A DNA stretch of 64,000 nt from Streptomyces antioxidans (lineage in GTDB: Bacteria; Actinomycetota; Actinomycetes; Streptomycetales; Streptomycetaceae). The stretch is taken from the NCBI RefSeq assembly GCF_000968685.2, contig NZ_LAKD02000011.1, positions 124,001-188,000 on the forward strand, given 5' to 3'. A program made the position numbers and the translations under genes. Shown here in pieces: positions 43,575 to 52,094 of the stretch. Positions within the stretch are counted from its first letter, which is position 1; the number at the start of each line of letters is the position of its first letter. Under the pieces are notes generated by a model. It did not search any database. It saw nothing but the letters and a program-made list of their open reading frames with translations, and was not told the origin of the DNA.

Positions 43575-44476
43575 ATGTGGGGCCCTCTTTCTCCTACCAG
43601 ACCAGCGATGAGGGCCTTCGTCGCATCCGGGGACAGCGCGCAGTCCACGATATGGCCGAAGGCGTCGGCGAAGACGTTGACGTCGTCGACTCCTTCGACG
43701 TACGTGGGGCCGCGCAGGTTCTCCTGGGTGACCACATCCGGCATCGGGCCGGGGAAGGCCACGAGTGTGAACGCTCCCGCGTCCCCGGGGTTGGGCGCCG
43801 CGTCGATCGGCATCACCTGGAGCGTGACCGTGGGCCAGTCCGCCACGTCCAGCAGCCGCCGCAGCTGAGTGGCCATGATGCCGGGCCGGTCGGTGAACCG
43901 GCGGCGCAGCGCGGCCTCGTGGATGACGGCCCACAGCCGCAGCGGGTGGTTGGAGCGGGTGAGCACGCCCTGGCGGGCCAGGCGCACCTCGGCGAGGGCG
44001 TCGACCTCGGAGGCGGTGCGGGCCACGGCGTTCGCCGCGATGGTCTCGCGGGCGTAGTCGGCCGTCTGGAGCAGGCCGGGGACGACCAGTGAGGCGTAGT
44101 CGCGGACGCTCTCCGCGTCGCTCTCCAGCGAGATGTAGTCGGCGTAGGCGGGGCCCACGACGCCTCGATAGGTCTGCCACCAGCCGCGCTTGCCCGCGTC
44201 CTTGGCCAGTCCCTCCAGGGCTACGCGGGTGCCCGGATCGGTGATGGCGTAGGCCCTCAGCAGGGTGTCGACCTCGGTGGTGCGGATGGTCGCGTTGGCG
44301 TTCTCGATCCGGGAGAGCTTCGGCGCCGTCCAGCGACGGGCATCGGACGATCCGTTCGCAGCCGCATTGAGTGCGTCGGCCGCCGCGTCCAGTGTCATCC
44401 CCGCTTCGGCGCGCAGCTTCCGTAGCGTGGAGCCCAGGCGCCTGCGCCGAACGGTGGGCACTGGCTGGTACGACAT
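43571..44476 (-). CDS. XRE-family regulator with DUF5753 domain (301 aa)
   Basis: This is a helix-turn-helix XRE regulator (about 10-75: LGSTLRKLRAEAGMTLDAAADAL through APKLSRIENANATIRT) with a C-terminal DUF5753 ligand-type domain (VVPGLLQTADYARETI, RQGVLTR, WAVIHEAALRR, VTLQVMP, DALSPDATKALI-like end). The start ATG at 44476 gives MSYQPVPTVRRRRLG. The stop overlaps the DUF397 gene. The pair resembles whiJ-like developmental regulators. A HATPase gene is divergent upstream, 154 nt away. Confidence 0.92.
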   Translation of the reverse strand: MSYQPVPTVRRRRLGSTLRKLRAEAGMTLDAAADALNAAANGSSDARRWTAPKLSRIENANATIRTTEVDTLLRAYAITDPGTRVALEGLAKDAGKRGWWQTYRGVVGPAYADYISLESDAESVRDYASLVVPGLLQTADYARETIAANAVARTASEVDALAEVRLARQGVLTRSNHPLRLWAVIHEAALRRRFTDRPGIMATQLRRLLDVADWPTVTLQVMPIDAAPNPGDAGAFTLVAFPGPMPDVVTQENLRGPTYVEGVDDVNVFADAFGHIVDCALSPDATKALIAGLVGERGPHI

Positions 44477-44630
44477 GTCGCCAGTCTGTCGTATTGCCAA
44501 CTACGCCTACCAGCCAGGCATATGCCAGTCTTGGGTGAGTGGGTCGAAACATTGCGAGTGGGACGTTCCATAGGCCAGGATCGCTAGGCGACACGGCAGT
44601 GCGTCGTGCTTTGGAGGGGCCCCGGAGCAT

Positions 44631-45032
44631 ATGGCTGAGAACATCTCACAGCGATACGAACTGCGCCTCCGTGCCCATCCGCGGATACTTGCCGACATCC
44701 GCCGTGCCGTTGGGGCGCGACTGCGGCTGTGGGGGCGCGAGGAGCTGATCAGCGCGGCGGGGATGTGCGTCACCGAGCTGCTGTCCAACGTCCACAAGCA
44801 CGCGGCCTCTCCCGAATGCGTCCTCACCCTGGAGAACCTGCCGCACGGGATCCAGGCGGCGGTCAGCGACACCGAGTCCGCGCTGCCGGTGGTCAAGGAG
44901 CCGGACTTCCTCTCCGAGAGCGGCCGGGGGATGTTCCTGCTGAGCAAGACCGCCCATGGCTGGGGCACGGACCTCACCCCGACCGGCAAGACGGTCTGGT
45001 TCACCCTCCGCGCGGAAGCGGTGGAACCGTGA
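44631..45032 (+). CDS. ATP-binding protein, RsbW-like HATPase (133 aa)
   Basis: This is a small GHKL ATPase of the anti-sigma-regulatory-kinase type. The N-box is in AGMCVTELLSNVHKHA; a D-box is AAVSDTESALP; and the G-box lies in ESGRGMFLLSKTAHGWG. The fold is complete with no fused domain. GGAG lies upstream of the ATG. It is divergent from an XRE/DUF397 pair, so the three form the common Streptomyces regulatory set. It may bind a partner regulator rather than a sigma factor; this is inference. Confidence 0.9.
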   Translation: MAENISQRYELRLRAHPRILADIRRAVGARLRLWGREELISAAGMCVTELLSNVHKHAASPECVLTLENLPHGIQAAVSDTESALPVVKEPDFLSESGRGMFLLSKTAHGWGTDLTPTGKTVWFTLRAEAVEP

Positions 45033-45073
45033 CCGTCCGCGCCGGTAGCGTGAGGGTAGGCAGGGGGTGGGCC

Positions 45074-45469
45074 ATGGATCCGATGACGGCGGGCGCGCTG
45101 GTCACGGCGGTGAACGCGGCGGTGTCTGGCGCGGGCGGCGAGGCCGGGCGGCAAGCCCTGGAGTCCTTCGGCGCGCTGGTCCGCAGGGTGCTGCGGCGGG
45201 GCGGGGGCGAACCGGTCGGTGCGCCCGATCCGGAGCCGGTGGTGATTCCGTACGACGATGGCGCCCGGCTGCGCGAGTTGGCCGATCTGCTGGTCGAACG
45301 GGCCCGTCAGGACCCCGAGTTCGGCCGTGACCTGGCGGCCTGGCTGCGTGCGCACGGTGCGGCGGCCGAGGAGCCGGGCGCCGTGCACAATCGCATCGGG
45401 GGCAATGCCCGTATCACCGGCCCGGTCATCCAGGCCAAGGACATCAACGGGCCGATCAGCTTCGGCTGA
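45074..45469 (+). CDS. Small protein with C-terminal RHIM/PP-like amyloid motif (131 aa)
   Basis: The N-terminal ~95 residues are helical and begin MDPMTAGALVTAVNAAVSGAGGEAGRQALE; VERARQDPEFGRDLAAWLR is a second helical stretch. The C-terminal ~26 residues read NRIGGNARITGPVIQAKDINGPISFG. This resembles the actinobacterial RHIM/PP-type bacterial amyloid signalling sequences (N..I.G.V.QA..I.G.V). Such motifs nucleate prion-like signalling between a sensor and an effector protein. The resemblance is from memory and no partner was found in the window. The gene follows the HATPase gene by 41 nt and could be co-transcribed. Confidence 0.7.
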   Translation: MDPMTAGALVTAVNAAVSGAGGEAGRQALESFGALVRRVLRRGGGEPVGAPDPEPVVIPYDDGARLRELADLLVERARQDPEFGRDLAAWLRAHGAAAEEPGAVHNRIGGNARITGPVIQAKDINGPISFG

Positions 45470-45500
45470 CACCGGTCGGTGGTGGCTGACACCGGTCGGT
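45464..45500 (+). repeat. Direct repeat of a 17-bp unit spanning a stop codon
   Basis: GGCTGACACCGGTCGGT lies at 45464-45480 and again at 45484-45500, a 20-bp period. The first copy includes the stop of the amyloid-motif gene. It is a second case in this window of tail duplication of a gene end. Confidence 0.75.
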
Positions 45501-45914
45501 CGCGGCTCACGCCGGCGGTCATCGGCGGTCACCCCCGGATGCCACCCCCGGATGAGGGGAGGGGGACGTCCGGTGCCGAGATGGCAGTAACCGGACACCG
45601 GCCCCCACTCCGCGTCGCCGAACCGCGCCGAACCGCTGCGGTCCGTAGTCCCCCCGGATCCAAAAGGTGCACTCGCCGGTAACTTGTGGACATGCGCCCC
45701 CGGCGCATCAGCGGCGCGACAGCACAACGCACGCCGCCACGCGCCGTTTTGCCAACTCTTTACCTCACGCCGCGCGTTGACGTGGTCGCTATGTGCGAAT
45801 TAGTGTCGTCATGGATTTCGAACAATGTTGCCCGCGCATTTCGGGGCAGGGAAATTGACGAGAATCAGGCCGGTATTCGCATAACCAGGTCACTGTCGCC
45901 CGGCAGGGGAAGTC
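45470..45914. promoter_or_regulatory. Intergenic region between the amyloid-motif gene and first HTH regulator
   Basis: In 445 bases no gene could be supported. The first part holds the 17-bp direct repeat and a second short repeat (CACCCCCGGATG twice, about 45531-45555). The part from about 45770 to 45870 is less GC-rich and is the likely promoter region of the regulator gene. This marks the change from the regulatory set to the biosynthetic region. Confidence 0.4.
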
Positions 45915-46745
45915 ATGGTTGGTCTTGTGAGGGTGTCCGAGCCTTCTCCCAGGAGCACGGAGAGCACGGAGACTCCCTCGTCAGGCGCCATCGACTATGT
46001 CGAGCACGCGCTGCTGGCCGCCCGTGATCTGATCGAGTCCACGGTCACCAGGCACCGGAGGGAGCTGGCCCAGGACTCCTGGGCGGGGACGGCTCTGGGG
46101 AAGGTGCCGCTCGCCGAGGTCGTCGACACCCTCGTCGACTGCGCCGAGCGGACCGTCAGCGTGGTGCTGTCGGGGAACGAGGAGCAGACGCGGGCCGTCT
46201 GCGCCGCGCTCGCCCGCCCGGCCAGGGGAGCCCGGCGCGCCGTCGTCGTACGGCTGTTGTGCGAGGAGCCGGTGCTGGCCTCGGGGGCGGTACGGGCGCT
46301 GGCGCGCACCGATCCGCGGTGCGAGATCCGGGTGTGCGACGGCGGGCTCCCGGCGTTACCCGAGGCGCTGCTCATCGACGGCGAGGTGGTCTACCTCAGG
46401 AGGGGACCGTCGGAGCCGGGGCGTGGCCCGGGGCAGACGTCGCTGGTCGAGGACCCCGCCACGGTGCGGGCCCTGGAGATGATGTTCGCCGGGACCTGGG
46501 GGAACGCCGTGGCGCTGGCGGACCATCCGCGTCTTGGCGGGCGGTTGTGCCCGGACTCCGTACGGCGGATCCTGGAGTGTCTGCGCACCGGTCACACCGA
46601 TGAGGTGGCGGCGCGTCAGATGCAGGTCTCCTTGCGCACCTACCGCCGGTATGTGGCGGAGATCATGCGCGAACTGGGGGCCAACTCCCGCTTCCAGGCG
46701 GGGGTGCGGGCAGTGGAATTGGGGCTGCTGCCCAGCCGTCACTGA
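45915..46745 (+). CDS. LuxR-like HTH regulator of the biosynthetic region, first paralogue (276 aa)
   Basis: This is one of three paralogous regulators in the window (also at 46799 and 55098). N-terminal LLAARDLIESTVTRHRREL is shared with the others. The C-terminal helix-turn-helix reads TDEVAARQMQVSLRTYRRYVAEIMRELGANSRFQAGVRAV. The middle resembles a small ligand or phosphodiesterase-like fold (VRLLCEEPV; EIRVCDG), but no family is certain. Codon 148 is TTA (46356-46358), so translation depends on the bldA tRNA. GGGGAAG precedes the ATG. It is a candidate pathway activator. Confidence 0.82.
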   Translation: MVGLVRVSEPSPRSTESTETPSSGAIDYVEHALLAARDLIESTVTRHRRELAQDSWAGTALGKVPLAEVVDTLVDCAERTVSVVLSGNEEQTRAVCAALARPARGARRAVVVRLLCEEPVLASGAVRALARTDPRCEIRVCDGGLPALPEALLIDGEVVYLRRGPSEPGRGPGQTSLVEDPATVRALEMMFAGTWGNAVALADHPRLGGRLCPDSVRRILECLRTGHTDEVAARQMQVSLRTYRRYVAEIMRELGANSRFQAGVRAVELGLLPSRH

Positions 46746-46798
46746 ACGGTGCTCGAGACCTTGACCAGTCACGAGGCGGAAAGTGCGGGAATATCGAC

Positions 46799-47782
46799 AT
46801 GATGGAGCGCGGACGCGATCCTGGACCGGAGACCGCGCACGCGGGGGACACCCTGGAGGGGGCGCTACGGGAGGTACGGGACCTCATTGAGTCCACGGTG
46901 ATCCAGCACCGCGCCCGGCGGACCCGGGACGCGCGGTTCACCGAGGTGGGGGTGGAGGACGCCGCGTTCCTCGCCGCCGCCGAGGAGGTGATCGGCCAGG
47001 CGGGGCGGAGCGTGGACGCCGTCTTCCCCGAGTGCTCGGCCCGGATGGCGCCGGTGCAGGCCGCGCTGGGCGCGCTGCTCACGGACCTCGGCGAGCCGGT
47101 CGGGGTGCGGGTGCTGCGCGGCAGAACCGCCCCCGGCTCCGGATCCGGCTCCGCCCCTGGCTCGGGAACGGGCGGACCTGCCTCCGGAACGGGCGGACCT
47201 GCCTCCGGTGCGACCGGACCCGGCTCCGGACCGGCCGGGTCCGCCGCGGGAACGGCGCACTCCGGGCCCGTGCCGCGGCCCATCCCCGGGCCCGCGCCAC
47301 CCGCCGAGGCGCCCGGCGCCACCCCGGCCACGCGCCCCGCTCGCGCGGCGGGCGGCGCTGGCGGCGCTGGCCCCGCGCAGGTGCGGATCGCGTCGGTGCC
47401 GCTGCCCACGGCGGTGATCGCCGACGGCCGTACCGCCCTGGTGTGCACCGAGGCCGAGGAGGGGCGGCAGACCTCGGTCATCGAGGACCCGGTGGTGGTG
47501 GCCACCCTGTACGGCATGTTCCGCTCCATCTGGGGCGGCGCCGTGCCCGCCGCCCGCCCGCTCGACTTCGGCAACCGCGCCCGCACCGAAATGGTCCGCC
47601 GGGTGCTGGCCCGGCTGCGCGACGGGGTCACCGACGAGGCCGCCGCCCGCGACCTGGCGATCTCGGTGCGTACGTACCGCCGCTATGTCACCGGGATCCT
47701 GGAGCTGCTGGAGGCCAACTCCCGTTTCCAGGCCGGGGTGCGCGCCACTGAGCTCGGCATCCTTGGAAATACGTCCACATGA
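46799..47782 (+). CDS. LuxR-like HTH regulator, second paralogue with Gly/Pro linker (327 aa)
   Basis: The second paralogue starts MMERGRDPGPETAHAGDT and shares EVRDLIESTVIQHRAR with the first. The middle carries a low-complexity linker (about 110-193) made of GSG, GGPASG and PAP repeats, partly tandem, inserted between the N- and C-terminal halves. The HTH is DEAARDLAISVRTYRRYVTGILELLEANSRFQAGVRATELGIL. No TTA codon was found. It lies 53 nt after the first regulator. Confidence 0.82.
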   Translation: MMERGRDPGPETAHAGDTLEGALREVRDLIESTVIQHRARRTRDARFTEVGVEDAAFLAAAEEVIGQAGRSVDAVFPECSARMAPVQAALGALLTDLGEPVGVRVLRGRTAPGSGSGSAPGSGTGGPASGTGGPASGATGPGSGPAGSAAGTAHSGPVPRPIPGPAPPAEAPGATPATRPARAAGGAGGAGPAQVRIASVPLPTAVIADGRTALVCTEAEEGRQTSVIEDPVVVATLYGMFRSIWGGAVPAARPLDFGNRARTEMVRRVLARLRDGVTDEAAARDLAISVRTYRRYVTGILELLEANSRFQAGVRATELGILGNTST

Positions 47783-47889
47783 TAATTTCGTTTTCCCCAT
47801 CGACATTGTGATCCGGAGCGTGCTGGCGATAGGTTGCCTGCGGGGGTGCCGAGATCTGGCAACAGCCGGTAATGCAAGGGGATTTGGGG

Positions 47890-48846
47890 ATGACCGAAGG
47901 GCACGGAAGGGGCGCGACCGCCACGGCGGGCGCGGACGGCGAGTCGACCGCGGACGAGCCGCATTCACCCCGACCGGGACATGCGCGAAAGACCGGTGAC
48001 AGCGGCGGAAATGGTGAGAGGTCGCGGTCGGGGACCGGTCGGAAAATGACCGGAGGGGCATCCGGAGCACCGCCCGGGGCGGCTCTCGCCGACCGGCGCG
48101 GAACGCTGTTCCGGAGAGTGCTGCCGCCGCTGCTATTCGGGCTGTTGCTGCTTGTCGCGTGGGACATCGCCACCCGGACCGGCGCCGTTGCGGAGTTCTA
48201 TCTTCCGACTCCGCTCGACCTCGCGCGCCAATTCTTCGATGACGTCTTCCACGGTGATCTCGTCGACTACACCAAAGAGACGGTGTGGGAGGCGCTGGCG
48301 GGCAGCGGTATCGGCATCGGAGTGGCGCTGCCGCTCGGCTATCTGATCGCCCGCAGCGAGATCGCCGCGGCGGCCCTCGAGCCGTATGTGGCCGCGTCGC
48401 AGGCCATGCCCGCGGTGGCGCTGGCCCCGCTGCTGGCCCTGTGGATCGGCTACGGAATGCTGCCCATCGCGGTCCTCTGCTCGCTGCTGGTCTTCTTCCC
48501 CATCCTCGTCAACACCGTGCTGGGGCTGCGTTCGCTGGACCCCGATGTGATGGGGGCCGCGCGGGTGGACGGGGTGGGGTGGTGGGGGATGCTCTGGTAC
48601 ATCGAGCTTCCGCTCGCCCTGCCCAGCGTCCTCGCGGGGGTGCGCAACGGCCTCACGCTCTCCATCACCGGCGCGGTCGTCGGCGAATTCGTGATGGGCG
48701 GCGAAGGACTGGGGCAGCTGCTGTCGGTGCAGCGCCAGGAGGCCGACACCATCGGACTGTTCTCGACGCTCGTCATGCTCGGCCTTCTCGCCGCCGTCTC
48801 GTACGGAGTGGTCCGCCTGGTCGAGCGGCTCGTTCAGCGCGACTGA
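47890..48846 (+). CDS. ABC transporter permease, SsuC/TauC-like (318 aa)
   Basis: This is the inner-membrane channel of a nitrate/sulfonate/taurine-type ABC importer. A disordered Gly/Ser/Arg-rich head (about 1-70) precedes six helices, with TRTGAVAEFYLPTPLDLA and SGIGIGVALPLGYLIA. The EAA-like coupling loop is MGAARVDGVGWWGMLWYIELPLALPSVLAGVRNGLTLSI. The next gene encodes the binding lipoprotein, but no ATPase of this type is in the window, so it must borrow one. The ATG at 47890 follows GGGGATTTGGGG. Confidence 0.88.
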   Translation: MTEGHGRGATATAGADGESTADEPHSPRPGHARKTGDSGGNGERSRSGTGRKMTGGASGAPPGAALADRRGTLFRRVLPPLLFGLLLLVAWDIATRTGAVAEFYLPTPLDLARQFFDDVFHGDLVDYTKETVWEALAGSGIGIGVALPLGYLIARSEIAAAALEPYVAASQAMPAVALAPLLALWIGYGMLPIAVLCSLLVFFPILVNTVLGLRSLDPDVMGAARVDGVGWWGMLWYIELPLALPSVLAGVRNGLTLSITGAVVGEFVMGGEGLGQLLSVQRQEADTIGLFSTLVMLGLLAAVSYGVVRLVERLVQRD

Positions 48847-48873
48847 CAAACTTTCACCCAAGAGGAGAAGTAC

Positions 48874-49926
48874 GTGCGTTTCGTGCAGACGTCCATGAGG
48901 CGTGCCCACAGACATCGGGTCACGGGCGCGGCCGCCCTCGCCTCGGTGGTGGTGCTGGCCACTTTGACCTCATGCGCCGAGGAGCCGAAGAACGCGTCGG
49001 TCAAGGGCGGCGCATCCATCACCTTGGGGCTGACCTACACTCCCAACATCCAGTTCTCGCCGTTCTATGTGGCCGCGGAAAAGGGCTACTACAAGGACGC
49101 GGGACTCAATGTGAAACTGCGCCACCACGGCGCGGCCGAAGATCTTTTCGGGGCCCTCACATCGGGCCGGGAAGATGTGATCTACGCGGGCGGCGACGAG
49201 ATACTCCAGGCACGCGCCAAAGACGTGCCCGTCGTGGACATCGCCACCTTTTACCAGAAATACCCGGTGGGTCTGATCGTGCCCAAGGAATCCGACATCC
49301 GGACCCCCGCCGACCTCAAGGGCCGGAAGATCGGCACCCCCGGCGCCTTCGGTGAGACCTATTTCGGTTTGCTGGCGCTCCTGAAGGAGGGCGGCCTTTC
49401 CACCAAGGACGCCAAGGTCCAGAACATCGGCTTCACCCAGCAGGCGGCCCTCACCGGAAACAAGGTCGAGGGGGTGATGGGCTATCTGAACAATGACGCC
49501 GTCTCGTTCAAGGAGGCGGGCAAGGACGTCCGGTCCCTCACCCTCAACTCGGGCTCGTCCGGGGACCAGCTGGTCGGCGTGGGTCTCGGCGCCACGAAGA
49601 AGACGCTCGACGAGCAGGGCGATGACATCAAGAAGTTCGTTGACGCGTCCTTGCGCGGATTGCGCTATGCGATCGACCACCAGGACGAGGCCATCACCCT
49701 CAGCGAGAAGTACATCCCCGGACTGAGCAGCGAGAAGCGGCGGAACAACGCCCGTGCGGTGCTCAAGGCCACGGCGCCGCTGATGAAGAACGACCAGGGC
49801 GAGCTGGGCGCGATCGACCCGCAGACCTGGACCCGGATGGCCGACTTCATGTACGACCAGGGGCTCCTGGAGAAGAGCGTCACGCCTGAGGACGCCTACG
49901 ACACGTCGTATCTGCCCAAGTCCTGA
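48874..49926 (+). CDS. ABC substrate-binding lipoprotein, NMT1/THI5-like (350 aa)
   Basis: This lipoprotein receptor (lipobox LTSC, Cys about 30) has the NMT1/SsuA fold: ITLGLTYTPNIQFSPFYVAAEKGYYKDAGLNVKL, VIYAGGDEILQARA, PADLKGRKIGTPG and QQAALTGNKVEGVMGY. The ligand class (sulfonates, nitrate, pyrimidine thiamine precursors) cannot be chosen here. GAGGAG lies 6 nt before the GTG start. It pairs with the permease upstream (27 nt apart). A hairpin at 49935-49958 follows and overlaps the end of the convergent MFS gene. Confidence 0.9.
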   Translation: MRFVQTSMRRAHRHRVTGAAALASVVVLATLTSCAEEPKNASVKGGASITLGLTYTPNIQFSPFYVAAEKGYYKDAGLNVKLRHHGAAEDLFGALTSGREDVIYAGGDEILQARAKDVPVVDIATFYQKYPVGLIVPKESDIRTPADLKGRKIGTPGAFGETYFGLLALLKEGGLSTKDAKVQNIGFTQQAALTGNKVEGVMGYLNNDAVSFKEAGKDVRSLTLNSGSSGDQLVGVGLGATKKTLDEQGDDIKKFVDASLRGLRYAIDHQDEAITLSEKYIPGLSSEKRRNNARAVLKATAPLMKNDQGELGAIDPQTWTRMADFMYDQGLLEKSVTPEDAYDTSYLPKS

Positions 49927-49934
49927 TCGCACCG

Positions 49935-49958
49935 GACGGCGGTCAGGCGCCCGCCGTC
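49935..49958. terminator. Hairpin overlapping the 3' end of the convergent MFS gene
   Basis: GACGGCGG-TCAGGCGC-CCGCCGTC is a perfect 8-bp stem with an 8-nt loop. It starts 8 nt after the binding-protein stop and ends inside the last codons of the MFS gene. It can serve as terminator for both convergent transcripts. Confidence 0.6.
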
Positions 49959-51238
49959 AGGCGACCCAGCCCTGAAGATGTGTGCAGCGCGGCGGCCACC
50001 ATGAACGCGGCCGCCGCGCCCACTGCCAGGGCCAGCCAGCTGCCCGTGGCCGAGGCGTTGGCCACGATGAACAGCCCGATCGGCGGGCCGGAGGCGGTGC
50101 CCAGGTTCCAGGCCAGCGACGCCAGGGCGCTCGCCCGGCCCACCGACTCCTCGCCCGACCAGCGCAGCAGCAGCGGATAGAAGGCGGAGGAGTACATCAG
50201 CTCACCCGCCGCGAAGATCACCGCGAAGGCCAGCAGCAGTCCGTACCGCACGGCGGCCGGGGCCGCCTCCCCGGCCAGCGCCGCGCCCAGACCGCAGCCG
50301 AACGCCCCGGTCCACAGCACCGGACCGGCGGCCAGGCTCACGGTCTCGGGCAGCCGTTCCAGCTGGCGGCGGAGCAGTGGCTGAAGGGCGATCAGGGCGA
50401 AGGAGTTGGCCGCCACCACCGCGCTGACCCAGCCCAGCGTGATCGCCATGTGGTCGTGCATCAGCAGCGGTACGGTCGCCTCGATCTGGGTGAAGCCGAC
50501 GATCGCGAAGAGCGCCTGGGCCAGGATCAGCAGCGCCATCGGGCGGGCCCGCAGCAGGGTGCGATAGGTGGGGCCGCCCCCGGACGGCTCTGCGGACTCG
50601 GGCTTCTCCGTGGCGGAGTCTCGCTGCTCCCGCCCGGGCCGGGCCCGCGGCCGTACGCCCAGGATCACCGCGATCAGCGGCAGCGCCGCCAGCCCGTTGG
50701 CCAGGTACAGCCAGCGCAGCGCCCCCACCGGGGTGGCCGCGCCGTGCAGCGCGAGCCCGGCCGCGACCGAACCGAGCCCGATCCCGGCGTTGTTGACGAT
50801 ATGCCGGATGGCGAAGGCCGAGCGGCGCCCGCTCTCGGGGACGGCGATGTCCACGATGCCCACGATCGAGGCGTAGAAGAGCCCGAAACCCGCCCCGACG
50901 CACACCCCCGAGACGAGCACCAGCACCACCGAACCGGCCGGGGCCAGCAGGGCGTACCCGGCCGCGAGCGCCGCGCCGCCCAGCGCGCCCACCCGGTGCG
51001 GGCTGCCCCGGTCGGCCAGCGGCCCTCCGGCCAGGGCGGCGGCGAAGCTGGCCGCGGCCATCGCGATGAAGTAGCCGCCCGCGGCCCGGCCGCCGAGCCC
51101 CAGCAACTGGCTGATGTAGATCGCGGTGAACGGGAAGCACAGCCCGTTGCCCAGGCTGGAGAGCAGCAGCGCGCCCATGAGCAGGCCGAAGCGGCGCCCC
51201 AGGGGCGTACGGGGCGCCGTGGCGCGTATGGCCGTCAC
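49943..51238 (-). CDS. MFS transporter (431 aa)
   Basis: This is a 12-helix major facilitator. After the start GTG at 51238 the first helix is LLMGALLLSSLGNGLCFPFTAIYIS. GGPLADRGSPHRVGALGG is the A-motif-like loop between helices 2 and 3, and LGVRPRARPGREQRDSATEKPESAEPSGG is the central cytoplasmic loop. The GTG overlaps the stop of the LLM gene by 4 nt (GTGA), so the two are co-translated. It is probably an exporter of a cluster product or intermediate, but the ligand is unknown. Confidence 0.88.
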   Translation of the reverse strand: MTAIRATAPRTPLGRRFGLLMGALLLSSLGNGLCFPFTAIYISQLLGLGGRAAGGYFIAMAAASFAAALAGGPLADRGSPHRVGALGGAALAAGYALLAPAGSVVLVLVSGVCVGAGFGLFYASIVGIVDIAVPESGRRSAFAIRHIVNNAGIGLGSVAAGLALHGAATPVGALRWLYLANGLAALPLIAVILGVRPRARPGREQRDSATEKPESAEPSGGGPTYRTLLRARPMALLILAQALFAIVGFTQIEATVPLLMHDHMAITLGWVSAVVAANSFALIALQPLLRRQLERLPETVSLAAGPVLWTGAFGCGLGAALAGEAAPAAVRYGLLLAFAVIFAAGELMYSSAFYPLLLRWSGEESVGRASALASLAWNLGTASGPPIGLFIVANASATGSWLALAVGAAAAFMVAAALHTSSGLGRLTAGA

Positions 51239-52017
51239 GAGGTGAGCGCGGACCGGACCTTGAGCAGCTCCTCGACCCTGCGCAGGTCGTACGGGGCCGG
51301 GAGGGAGAGCACCACATGGACCGCCCCGGCCTCGGCGAACCCCTCGACCAGCGGCAGCTGGTCCGGGTTGACCATCACCGTACGGGCCACCGCGCCCGGG
51401 TCCCTGCCGACCCGTTCGCACCACTCGTCCAGCACGCCGCTCAGCTCGCGGAACTCGGCGACCGGGTCCTCGGAGGCCCAGCCGTACCAGTTCCACCAGT
51501 CGGCCTCGCGGGCCACCAGCTCCAGGGTGCGCCGCCGCCCGGCGCCGCCGATCAGCAGCGGGAGCGGGCCCGCCGGGCCGGGGTTGAGCTTGGCCAGCCG
51601 CTCCTTGACGGCGGTGACGGACGCGGTGAAGGCGTCCATGCGACCGGCCGGTCCGGGGAAGGGCAGCCCGTATTCGGTGTGCTCGGCCTCGAACCAGCCC
51701 GCGCCGAGGCCCAGCACTAGCCGTCCGCCGCTGAGCTGGTCGACGGTGCGGGCCATGTCCGCGAGCAGATCCGGGTTGCGGAACGCGGTGCAGCTCACCA
51801 ACGGCCCGATGGTGGCCCGCCGGGTCTCGACCGCCATCGCGGACAGCAGCGACCAGCACTCGTAGTGGCGCCCGGCGGGGTCGCCGGTGTGCGGCAGGAA
51901 GTGGTCCCAGGTCCACAGCGAGTCGACCCCGATGGCGTCGGCCTCCCGCCACGCGGTGCGCAGCTCGGCGATTCCGGTGTGCTGGGGGTGCAGTTGGACG
52001 CCTACGCGCAGGGACAC
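51235..52017 (-). CDS. LLM-family F420- or FMN-dependent oxidoreductase (260 aa)
   Basis: This is a luciferase-like TIM-barrel flavoenzyme. MSLRVGVQLHPQHTGIAELRTAWREADAIGVDSLWTWDHFLPHTG is the F420-type N-terminus, with WDHF. ATIGPLVSCTAFRNPDLLADMARTVDQLSGGRLVLGLGAGWFEAEHTEYG is the conserved core. It is shorter than usual at the C-terminus. GTG start at 52017. It is coupled to the MFS gene and lies beside a zinc-type alcohol dehydrogenase, so a redox tailoring role is plausible. The cofactor is a family-level guess. Confidence 0.9.
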   Translation of the reverse strand: MSLRVGVQLHPQHTGIAELRTAWREADAIGVDSLWTWDHFLPHTGDPAGRHYECWSLLSAMAVETRRATIGPLVSCTAFRNPDLLADMARTVDQLSGGRLVLGLGAGWFEAEHTEYGLPFPGPAGRMDAFTASVTAVKERLAKLNPGPAGPLPLLIGGAGRRRTLELVAREADWWNWYGWASEDPVAEFRELSGVLDEWCERVGRDPGAVARTVMVNPDQLPLVEGFAEAGAVHVVLSLPAPYDLRRVEELLKVRSALTS

Positions 52018-52094
52018 GGAGGGGAGTCCTCTCTCTTGGCGGTGGTGATGGCGCGGCTGGTGGCAGTACGACTGGTGAGCATGGCGGTGAGCGG

